In this document: one piece after another, positions 54,730 through 64,000 of the stretch | How positions within the stretch are numbered: position 1 is the stretch's first letter | Layout of the letters: each line of letters begins with the position of its first letter | DNA from: Physcomitrium patens | Taxonomy: Eukaryota > Streptophyta > Bryopsida > Funariales > Funariaceae | Direction: 5' to 3' | Assembly (NCBI RefSeq): GCF_000002425.4 | Contig: NC_037273.1 | Span: 7,961,868 to 8,025,867, forward strand | DNA: 64,000 bases | The notes under the pieces: generated by a model | Told to the model about the DNA's origin: nothing | What the model saw: only the letters and a program-made list of their open reading frames with translations | Databases searched by the model: none | Program-made: the position numbers and the translations under genes

Positions 54730-55990
54730 CTATCGTCGAACCAGCTTGAGTTTCTCAGGATATCGTCGATGAAACTCCTGTACCTTTTGTGGCGCATTCG
54801 CGAGATTTTTGGCCGGCTCCCATGTTCGTTCATTAATATCGTAACCGCTCCAATGCACAAAGTATTCTAATTTACCTCGTCTTTGCCATGAATCCAAGAC
54901 CTTTTCCACCTCATATTCTTCGTGGTTCTCTATTTCTATGCTAGGTGGTGGACATTGTACTCTTCCAAGAAAAGACGATTCTCGATAAGGCTCCAACAAA
55001 GAAACATGAAAGACAGGATGTACCTTCATAGTAGCTGGTAACTCCAGATGATACGCTACAGGATTGATCTGCTTCTGGATAACAAATGGTCCCAATCTCC
55101 GATAGTCCAATTTGTCACATGGCCGCTTGGTCTTAATATTTCGTCGAAGCAGCCAAACTTTGTCTCCAATCGTGAATTTAGGTGCCTGATTCCGAAATTT
55201 GTCCGCGGACGCCTTGTAAGATTCTTGGGCAGTTTGCAATTGAAGCTTCAATGTAGTTTGAAGCTGCGAAAGCTCCTTCACCAATCCTTCAGCTGCCGGA
55301 TTGTTAATCGTTGACGAACTCCATAAGTCAAGCTTCGGATGGTATCCATAATTGGAAAAGAATGGCGTTTGTTGAGTTGACGCATGAAGGGTGTTGTTAT
55401 ATGCGAACTCGGCTAGCGGTAGATATGCGACCCAATCATCTTGTTGATAGTTGATGGTGCAACGTAAATATTACTCTAAAACTTGATTCACCTGTTCTGT
55501 TTGGCCGTCCATTTGAGGATAAAATGCCGAAGAAAGCTTGATATCCACCTTCAATATTTCAAAAAGAGATTTCCAAAACTTTGACACAAACTGGGTTCCT
55601 CGATCCGATATGATATCATCTGCTAGACCATGATATCGATACACATTATCAAGAAAGAGTCTTGCTGTGTCTTCGCTTGACGATGTCTTCTTGCAAGGGA
55701 CAAAATGTGCCATCTTTGTAAGCCGGTCTACGACAACAAAAATGCTGTCAAATGAATTCGATGGTGGTAGATCCGTAATAAAGTCCATGGAAACCAAAGA
55801 CCATGGTCGGCGCGGAATAGGCAATGGCTGTAGAAGTCCATAAGGCCGATGTCCAGGGTTTTTGGATCTTGAACAAATGTCACAAGATACAACAAAATCT
55901 TTCACATCCTTCCACATTTGAGGCCACCAGAAATCGCGGGAAATAAGTTCCAAGGTCTTATTGAATCCAAAATGTCCCGTAGCTGGAAAG
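54730..55990 (-). pseudogene. integrase and chromodomain of chromovirus F (broken)
   Basis: The chromodomain lies at about 54733-54921 ([39 protein letters not shown]). The integrase has [37 protein letters not shown] and CDICSRSKNPGHRPYG. Almost the same wording as D. Confidence 0.88.
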
Positions 55991-58203
55991 TCATGACGAG
56001 ATTGAAGAACTCGGAGTCGTGTTGGCCCTTTTGGGATATACAACCGCTCTTCGAAATATACTAGATCTCTTTCCATCTTGAATTTATCATCACTAGCATG
56101 TTGCTTGATATCAAGGGCTAGAGAATCTTCAATGGTTGCGGCCCGTACCTGGTGGAGGAAGTCAGCATCAATTGGTACAATAGCTGCGTTGAGCCGAAAT
56201 TTCTCTGGCTTCAACAATGTCGTGCACTGTTGATCAAATGCTGCATCTCCAGCCTTTGGCGCGAGATATGATCTCCTTGATAATGCATCGGACAACCCTT
56301 GTTGCTTCCCAGGCCGATAAGTAATAACAAAGTCGAACCTGGATAGCGACATACTCCACCGGGCTTGACGCCGATTCAAAACCCGAGCCGACATAAAATA
56401 CTCCAAATTCTTGTGATCCGTATATATGGTCACTGGATGTGCAGTTCCTTCGAGAAAGTGGCGCCACTCTTGGAAAGAATCTACTATAACAAGGAGTTCC
56501 TTACCGTGGATCTCATAGTTGATCTCAGGAGTAGAGAATTTTCGAGAATAGAACGCAACTGGATGGAGCTTCTCATCTACGCCCATCTGTGAAAGTACAG
56601 CTCCCAAAGCAAAATCCGAAGCATCTGTCTCCAAATAAAAGGCCTTTGTAAAGTCCGAATGTACCAAGATTGGAGCTATAGTAAATACAATCTTCAAATC
56701 TTGAAATGCTTTTTCTGCGATAGGTCCCCATTCGAACTTGTCTTTACACGTTAACCGAGTGACGGGGGCAGCAACTTGAGAATAATTCTTGATGAAGATC
56801 CGATAGTAGTTAGCAAATCCAAGAAAACATTGTACGTCCCTAACCGTCTTCGGAACTTCCCAAGACATGATTGCTTCCACCTTCTTTGGATCCATCTTCA
56901 AGCCTTCCGTAGTCGCGATGAATCCCAAAAACTCCATCTCAGTTTGGTGAAATAAGCACTTCTCCAATTTGGCATAGAGTCCTTGCTCCCGTAGTTTTTT
57001 GAGTACCAGACGAACGTGCTTCTCATGTTCTTCCTCGTTCTTAGAAAATATCAAAATATCATCTAGATAGATGACAACAAAATCGTCTAGATGCTCTCAA
57101 AAGATGTCATTCATCATGTGTTGAAAGACCGCTGGAGCATTAGTAAGACCAAATGGCATGACATTGTATTCAAAATGGCCATACCTTGTTCGGAACGCTG
57201 TCTTCCATTCATCTCCTTCCTTAATTCGCACAAGGTTGTAAGCTCCCCTTAGGTCAATCTTTGTAAAGATCCTTGCACGCCCAAGTTGTTCTAGAAGACC
57301 AGAGATCAAAGGCAGTGGGTAGCGATTCTTTTTTGTCACCTTGTTGAGACCTCGATAGTCCACGCACATCCGTAGTGAGCCATCCTTCTTCTTCACAAAT
57401 AAGATTGGTGCCCCAGCTGGCGACTTCGAATGACGGATGAAGTTCTTGGCTAGATTCTCGTCAATGTACTTTCGCAACTCAGTCAACTCCGTCTGCGACA
57501 AATTGTAGATTGGTCCAAAAGGTGGTTGTGCTCCTTCTTGCAATTCAATGGCATAGTCATAGGGTCGATGCTCTGGCAGCATATCAGCATTCTTCTTTTC
57601 AAAGACATCTTTGAATTCTTCATACTGCTTTGGAATAACCAAAGTCAGAGTTGCATCTTCTCGAGTCGGAGTTGCAAAGATGACAAGAGGTGTATTTTGC
57701 TTGGCTTCCTTCATGAAAGCCCTTGCACCTATAAACAAGGATTTGTTTCTAGACATTGTCTTGGCAGATTCCACCTTCAAGGAGTTTGTTGGAAATGTCA
57801 CTTTCCGCAACTTCCAATCTATCAATGGATTACATCTATCAAGCCAAGATAGTCCCAAAATGATAGGACATGAAGGGGTCTTGATAACATTAAACACAAT
57901 ATTGCTCTCATGATTTTCAAGACGTACCTTCAATGGTTTAGTTTCATGGATAATATTGCCCGAAGACAATGGTCGTCCGTCTATGACTTCTACATGGACA
58001 GGCTTAAGTTTCTTTACAAGAGAAATATTATGAAGCTTGGCAAACTCTTCATCCATAAAGCAAGCGGATGCACCCGAGTCTAATAAAGCATTGACTTGTA
58101 GTTCTTGAATATCCAGATGTAAAGGTACCATAAAACAATCTGAAGGTTGAGCTGAGAGAAAGGGACCTTGATTAATTTTGGATGTTGAGATGTCCAGCCG
58201 CAT
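55991..58203 (-). pseudogene. protease, RT and RNase H of chromovirus F (broken)
   Basis: The protease lies at about 57830-58140 ([36 protein letters not shown]). RT lies at about 56900-57460 ([40 protein letters not shown]) and RNase H at about 56250-56650 ([40 protein letters not shown]). Long stretches are still open. Few breaks. Confidence 0.88.
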
Positions 58204-58235
58204 GGTCCCTATTGTGGCTGGGCATCATTGTTTTC

Positions 58236-59080
58236 CTACATGCTTGTACTCCTGAGTCTTGTTGTTTGAGGCTTCTGTTTCTTCCGACAATCTACAGCTT
58301 TATGGCCCGCTTCTCCGCAATATAAACACAAGTTTTGTTCAAACCGTCGCTTCCTTTCCTCAGCTGTGAGGGGTTTGAAACGTACCGCATCAATTTGCAT
58401 GGGTTCAGGATCTGTGGAGTGATTCTCTGGACCTTTTGAAAATGTAGCAAATGCTCCATCATTTCTCCAACCTGATCGTCTTTCTTGTCGTAATTCAAAG
58501 AGGCGGTTGTCACAAATAATTGCCTGAGATATGAGTTCTTCTAAAGTATCCGCCTTAGGCATGGTGATCAATAAGTTCTTGACATCATCTCTTAGTCCAT
58601 ATCGAAATCGTGTCATGAACGCCTTATCATTCCAATCAAGATGACATGTAAGTTGTTGGAATTCTACAGCATAGATTGCAGCAGAACATGATCCTTGTCA
58701 CAGATTTTGTATCTTTCTTTCAGCCACTCTTTCTCGATCGCTATCTCCAAACGCAGCAGTAAGTCTCTCTATGAAAGCCTCTAGGTTGTACAATATTAGA
58801 GAATCCTTCTCCAATAGTGGAGCAAATCAAGAGCGAGCATTTTTTGATAGAAAAGTACCTATAAAAGCAACCTGAGTAAATCCATTCGGATAACGAGAAG
58901 GGTATAGGCGTAGGTAAAGCCGTACTTGTTGCACAAAACCTCGGAAGTTGGCTCTTGTTCTGTCAAACTTGTTTGGCATACTCGCTTTTGGTTCTTTCGT
59001 ACTAATCCTTGAAATATCCATAGGGGTCGTATGTGACACATGTCTTGCTTCTCTAAGTCGAATAATCTCTTGTTGTAGGC
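58236..59080 (-). pseudogene. gag of chromovirus F, part in window (broken)
   Basis: This is the gag C-terminal two thirds, with FRGFVQQVRLYLRLYPSRYP and the zinc-knuckle region [14 protein letters not shown]. It stops at H's LTR. Confidence 0.85.
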
Positions 59081-59610
59081 TGTCAAGGACAAGAACTCGA
59101 TGAAAGCTAAAGAGTAAGTGAGACTTTTCTCAAAAAGAAATAGGACAAAAGAGATATATGTATATTAAGAAAGAAACTGGAATGGCTATTGCCAAAATAC
59201 AAGAAAACTAGAGACCCTTGAAACTAGACTAGAAGCAAGAAAGGAGTTGACAAGAGTGAAGAGGGCTTCACTCTTGCCTCTATATATACTATCTAACTAG
59301 AAGCCACGTGGCGATGTTCTATAAGACCTCCAATATATGTTGACTTTCTAGGCCACATGCCTTTGCTTGCAAGGCAAGTTTTCTATGGATGAACCACGTA
59401 GTTAGCTTGTTCTTTAAGCTTCCAACATGCGTGGCACATGGCTAACTTGTTGACCAAGTTTCTAACCTAAAAGTCAACTATAGACTCCTATAAAGTCAAA
59501 GCAGCGTCTATGAAGCTTCTAAGAAGCTTCTCTAGAAGATATTACACAATTAACCTACTTTTACATACTTTTATCTATTCATATAGGTAATTATATGTAT
59601 GTTCGTGACA
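59081..59610 (-). repeat. 3' LTR of chromovirus H
   Basis: It has TGTCA...TGACA ends, 530 bp. The predicted transcript-start word (TTGACAAGAGT on the plus strand) is at 59247-59257, next to a TATATATA box near 59282. It is homologous to G's LTR. Confidence 0.92.
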
Positions 59611-59625
59611 TTACCCCCCCTTCTA
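59611..59625 (-). other. polypurine tract of chromovirus H
   Basis: The minus-strand run AGAAGGGGGGGTAA abuts the LTR, as in G. Confidence 0.85.
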
Positions 59626-59651
59626 GGGACGAGTTCCACGAGGAGCGGTGA

Positions 59652-60074
59652 TTATATATTGAGAAAATCTAATATGCGGCGAATTGTATTTGCTACATAC
59701 TCTGATCTTTGTTCTCTTCGAAGATAGTTGATGGGTCCTCTTAGCCATCGATAGTGTCCCAATCCAGGACGAGAAGACCACCCTGTTATTTGATCACTGT
59801 TGAGGCCTTCATAACTTCCTTCAAATAATACATTTGAAACACCATCAGGAGTCGTTTCTATCTCCAATAATATCACCAAACATCGAGAATCTCTTCCAAG
59901 GTCGTGATACCAAACGCGTTGTATCTCACCATCTATTCGAGGAAGAACATGTCGTTCTTGAGGGTCTTCATTTTGGTTGCGTCGTCTTGAAGGTTGTGAC
60001 AATCGCAATGTCTCATCCGGTAAGTCAGCAAACGAAGGTTCTTGAGTTGAATCCGCTGGTTGTTGGCTCTCCAT
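59652..60074 (-). CDS. small 3' gene of chromovirus H, conserved unknown protein
   Basis: This is an open frame of 140 residues with an ATG start about 95 nt after pol and an end about 40 nt before the LTR. The N-terminus is MESQQPADSTQEPSF, followed by LSQPSRRRNQNEDPQERH. The C-terminal core LVILLEIETTPDGVSNVLFE, GLGHYRWLRGPINYLRREQR and RRILDFLNI matches the core of C's 115-residue frame position by position, although the N-terminal halves differ. Survival of the core across two subfamilies argues for selection on the protein. No known family recognised, no membrane segment seen. Confidence 0.78.
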   Translation of the reverse strand: MESQQPADSTQEPSFADLPDETLRLSQPSRRRNQNEDPQERHVLPRIDGEIQRVWYHDLGRDSRCLVILLEIETTPDGVSNVLFEGSYEGLNSDQITGWSSRPGLGHYRWLRGPINYLRREQRSEYVANTIRRILDFLNI

Positions 60075-60169
60075 CTAATTAGCGTCACAAAATGAAAAGA
60101 AGTTACAAACAAGGATAGGAAATTGAATGTTATCTTGCCTCAATCTTGTCTCTTTTATAAGAGAGGTTT

Positions 60170-63100
60170 TCATCTTGGTTTTGATGGATGTCGTTGATGA
60201 AAAACTTTGACTTTAGCTGATGCATTTGCTAGATTCCTGGATGGCTCCCATGTGCGCTCACTAATATCATATCCGCACCAATGAACAAGATATTCCAGCT
60301 TATTTCGGCGCCGCCTTGAGTCTAATATCTCTTCCACCTCAAATTCTTCATTATTATCTACTTCTATAGGAGGCGGTGGCATTTGTCTTCTTCCTTGTAT
60401 ATCCACTGTCTTATATGGTTCAAGAAGAGACACGTGGAATACAGGATGGATCTTCATTGACTCCGGTAGATGTAACCGATATGCAACTGGGTTGATCTGT
60501 TCAGAAACAGAAAAGGGGCCAAGCCTACGATAGTCCAATTTGTCACAAGGTCGAGTGGTCTTGATATTGCGACGAAGTAGCCATACCTTATCACCCACGT
60601 TGAGTTGTGGTTGCTCTTTACGATATACATCTGCATTTATCTTTTGTCGTTCTTGAGCTTTCTTCAACTGCGCCTTCATTATTGCATGTAACTCTGACAA
60701 CCGATTTGCCATATCTTCTGCTGCAAGATTATCAACTTTTGAAAAATCAAAAGTATCAAGTCGTGGATGATAGCCATAATTGGCAAAGAAAGGTGTTTGT
60801 TGCGTGGAGGAATGTATCGTATTATTATAAGCAAACTCTGCCAATGGCAGAAGGTTTGTCCAATCATCTTGTTGGTAGTTGATGGTACACCTTAAATACT
60901 GTTCCAAGACTTGGTTTACGCGCTCTGTTTGTCCATCAGTTTGAGGATGGAAAGCTGAAGATAGCTTTATGTCCACTTTTAAAATCTTGAAAAGAGTCCT
61001 CCAAAATCTCGACACAAATTGAGTTCCCCTATCCGATATGATATCTTTAGGCAATCCATGATAGCGATAGATATTATCAATGGAAAGCTTAGCTGTTTCT
61101 TCACCTGTGATAGATTTTGTACATGGCATAAAATGTGCCATCTTGGTGAAACGATCTACTATCACAAATATAGAATCATAAGATCTTGAGTTTGGAAGAT
61201 CTGTGATGAAATCCATAGAAACAGAAGACCATGGTTGTTCTGGTATAGGTAATGGCTGAAGAAGTCCGTAAGGTCGATGTCGAGGAATTTTTGATCTTGA
61301 ACAAATATCACATGATTGTACAAAGTCTTTGACTGACTTCCACATTTGTGGCCACCAAAAATCTCTTGATATGAGTTCCAGAGTCTTATTATATCCAAAG
61401 TGCCCTGCTGCTGGAAAGTCATGACGTGCTTGAAGAACACGCAAACGTGCTTTTCCTTCTGGAACATATAGGCGTCCTTCAAAATATAATAGATTATTCT
61501 TGAACTCAAACTTAGAAGAATCATGAGACTTGGAAGAATTATTCTCGATATCATGAACAAGAGGGTTTGAGGACATACTGGACTGGATTTGCTTGAGAAA
61601 AGTTGAATCAACAGTCAATGTTGATTTCACTGCTCGGAGATGAAATTGCTCCGGTTTCAAGAGGACCGTTCTTTGTTGCTCAAAAGTTGCATCTCCTTCT
61701 TTTGGTGCAAAATAAGAACGTCTAGACAGGGCATCAGACAAACCTTGTTGTTTTCCTGGCCGATAAGTGATAATGAACTCGAATCTTGACAAAGACATAC
61801 TCCAACGAGCTTGACGACGATTCAACACGCGTGCTGACATGAAATACTCGAGGTTCTTGTGATCTGTATACACAGTGACTGGACTAGAAGCACCTTCTAG
61901 ATAATGACGCCATTCTTGAAAAGAATCTACGATTGCAAGAAGTTCTTTATCGTGGATCTCATAATTGATCTCGGCTGCTGAGAATTTTCTTGAATGAAAA
62001 GCTATCGGATGAAGTTTGTCATCTGTTCCCATTTGTGATAAAACTGCACCCAAGGCAAAATCCGATGCGTCTGTTTCCATAAAAAATGCCTTGGAAAAGT
62101 CAACACAATATAAGACTGGTGTAGAGACAAACGATGTCTTCAAGGCTTCAAATGCTGCTTCCGCTTCTTGATTCCATTGGAATTTATCTTTACTAGTCAA
62201 GCGTGTAAGTGGAGCTGCAACTCGTGAGAAGTCTTTGATGAAGATCCGATAGTAATTGGCAAATCCCAAGAAACATTGGACATCTCTTACAGTCTTTGGA
62301 ATCTTCCAATCCATGATTGTTTGGACTTTCTTAGAATCCATCATAAGACCATCATTTGAAATGATGTATCCTAAAAAGTCAACTTGAGTAGTGTAAAATA
62401 TACACTTTTCCATCTTGGCGTACAATCCTGCATCTCTGAGTTTTTGTAATACTTGACGAACATGTATTTCATGTTCTTCAACATTCTTAGAATAAATCAG
62501 GATATCGTCTAGGTAGCAGACGACAAAATTGTCTAAGAATTCACGAAATACATCATTCATGAGATGTTGAAAAGCAGCTGGTGCATTCGTGAGTCCAAAA
62601 GGCATGACATTATATTCAAAATGCCCATACCTGGTTCGAAACGCAGTCTTCCATTCATCTCCTTCTTTGATCCGTACTAGATTATATGCTCCTCTTAGAT
62701 CTATTTTTGTATAGATCTTAGCTTGATTTAACTAGTCAAGGAGTCCTGATATCAAAGGTAATGGATACCTGTTCTTGATTGTGATCTTGTTGAGTCCTCG
62801 ATAGTCAACACACATTCGTAAAGATCCATCTTTTTTCTTTACGAATAGAATTGGAGCTCCTGCTGGAGATTTTGAATGGCGTATGAAATTCTTCGCTAAA
62901 TTCTCGTCAATATATGTCTTGAGTTCAGCCAACTCATCTTGCAATAAACTGTAAATTGGTCCAAATGGTGGCAGAGTGCCTTCCTTGAGATCGATTGAAC
63001 AATCGTATGGGCGATGCTCAGGAAGAATATCTGCATTCTTTTTCTCAAAAACGTCTTGATAATCCTGATATTGACTTGGAATGCCACTTGAAGTCTTTAC

Positions 63101-63658
63101 GCTTTCAGAAATAGGTGCAGCATAAATAGCAAAAGTTGATCCTTCTTTTGCTGCGTGTATAAATGCTTTTGCACCTAAAGGTGCGAGTTTTACTATACTA
63201 GACTCATGGTTTTTTACTTGGTTAATAGAACTGTTACTAATGCTCTGAGGAAAATCAAGTTTACGAGAAATCCAATCTATTCGAGGATTATACTTTTCTA
63301 ACCATGATAAGCCTAAAATTACTGGATTAGAGGGAGATCTAATTATATTAAAAATTACGCAACTACTATGACCATTTATTACTACATCTACAGGAAGTGT
63401 TTCGTGAGTTACATCTCCAGAAGACAACGGACGACCATCTATGACTTCTACATGTACAGGTTTAGTTTTTTGTATTAATGATATTCTATGACATCTAGCA
63501 AATTCTTCATCTAAAAAACAAGATGAGGCTCCTGAATCTACCAAGGCAGAGGCTTTGTAATTATTAGGTCCTAAACGCACATCTATTATAAAACAAGGAG
63601 ATGGTTTTGAGGAGAGGATAGGACCTTTATTAGAAGTTGTACAAGATTCCAGTCGCAC
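60170..63658 (-). pseudogene. pol: pol of chromovirus H (protease to chromodomain; about one break)
   Basis: In element order: protease at about 63280-63600 ([35 protein letters not shown]), RT at about 62230-62870 ([20 protein letters not shown]; catalytic YLDDILIYSKNVEEHE), RNase H at about 61700-62110 (METDASDFALGAVLSQMGTD), integrase at about 60550-61420 ([56 protein letters not shown]) and a C-terminal chromodomain at about 60230-60350 (EEFEVEEILDSRRRRNKLEY; GYDISERTWEPSRNL). Most of it is one long open stretch. Confidence 0.9.
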
Positions 63659-63663
63659 GGTCC

Positions 63664-64000
63664 CTATTGTAGCTGGACATACTCGTTTTCCGACATACTG
63701 TCTTCTTTGACAGCCGTACTCCTCATTTTGTAGTTACGTCGCTTCTTTGGACAATGTTGAGCAGTGTGCTTAGGTTCTCCACAATATAAGCACAATCCTT
63801 CTTGTCGACGACGAGACTTTTCTTGCTCAGTAAGAGGTTTGAAACGTACCGCATCAATTTGCATATCCTCTACTTCCGAAGGTATGTGTTGAGGAGACGT
63901 CGGTGTTGCCATTGAATTGTAGTAACGTTGAGGCCCACTTGTGCGACTCTCGCATCGAAATTCAAAAAGTCGATTGTCGCACTTCACAGCAAAGTCAATT
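63664..64000 (-). pseudogene. gag: gag C-terminal part of chromovirus H, cut by window edge
   Basis: Gag wording MKCDNRLFEFRCESRTSG and the zinc knuckle CLYCGEPKHTAQHC (C-x2-C-x4-H-x4-C) are visible. The frame differs from pol's, as in the sister copies, fitting frameshift expression. The N-terminal part is outside the window, so whether this gag is whole cannot be judged. Confidence 0.8.

Larger units (their letters stand above)
53715..59080 (-). mobile_element. chromovirus F (Ty3/gypsy, D/F subfamily), broken, holds H
   Basis: F is a close relative of D over its whole visible length. It has a 3' LTR (53715-54186), a polypurine tract (54187-54200), the 3' gene remnant, pol with chromodomain and gag up to 59080, where H's LTR begins. 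Its 5' LTR must lie beyond H, outside the window. The coding part has several breaks, fewer than D. It sits in G's 5' LTR. Confidence 0.91.
59081..64000 (-). mobile_element. chromovirus H (Ty3/gypsy, G/H subfamily), runs off right edge
   Basis: H is a minus-strand element in F's gag region with a 530-bp 3' LTR, polypurine tract, an open 140-residue 3' gene, pol with chromodomain and part of gag; its 5' end is outside the window. It is the best preserved chromovirus here, with only about one or two breaks visible, so it is probably the youngest. That fits its place at the top of the nest. Confidence 0.92.

Overview
The window is plant nuclear DNA built almost entirely of nested Ty3/gypsy LTR retrotransposons, with an AT-rich single-copy stretch in the middle. 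A land plant is suggested by chromodomain-bearing gypsy elements, a second non-chromodomain gypsy lineage, LTR-in-LTR nesting and AT-rich spacers with TA microsatellites. A moss or another seedless plant is my guess from the Tcn1-like look of the chromoviruses; nothing here proves it. No complete host gene is recognisable.

Left stack (1-33040). The oldest layer is element E (from 29245, + strand, non-chromodomain gypsy). Chromovirus C (+) sits in it and is split into pieces at 9232-12772, 21388-22452 and 28988-29244. Three further elements interrupt C: A (593-7986, +, with extra partial LTRs on both sides), B (12773-21387, -, same family as A, both long reading frames open) and D (22453-28987, -, a chromovirus with 474-bp LTRs). 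A and B form a large inverted repeat around a 3.5-kb piece of C.

Middle (33041-46966). The downstream flank of E is followed by an AT-rich desert with minisatellites and one CpG-decayed LTR end, a less AT-rich island (about 37.4-43.2 kb) with no convincing gene, and a second AT-rich desert with one possible 45-residue membrane peptide frame.

Right stack (46968-64000). Two decayed LTRs are followed by three minus-strand chromoviruses, each inside the previous one: G (from 47645), F (from 53715, inside G's 5' LTR) and H (from 59081, inside F's gag). All three run off the right edge. G and H are one subfamily, F and D another, so the nest alternates.

Most interesting signals. (1) In both chromovirus subfamilies the 11 nt at the predicted transcript start are exactly complementary to the 11 nt lying 2 nt beyond the 5' LTR, with different sequences in the two subfamilies. 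This is the signature of Tf1/sushi-type self-priming, which I do not know to be described for plant chromoviruses. (2) The C/D/F LTRs carry perfect four-unit heat-shock elements. (3) Every chromovirus copy whose 3' end is visible has an extra small gene, or its remnant, downstream of pol, coding a conserved arginine-rich protein of about 115-140 residues. (4) The leader between 5' LTR and gag holds a module of about 104 bp bounded by inverted AATATCAG/CTGATATT, single in G and triplicated in D.
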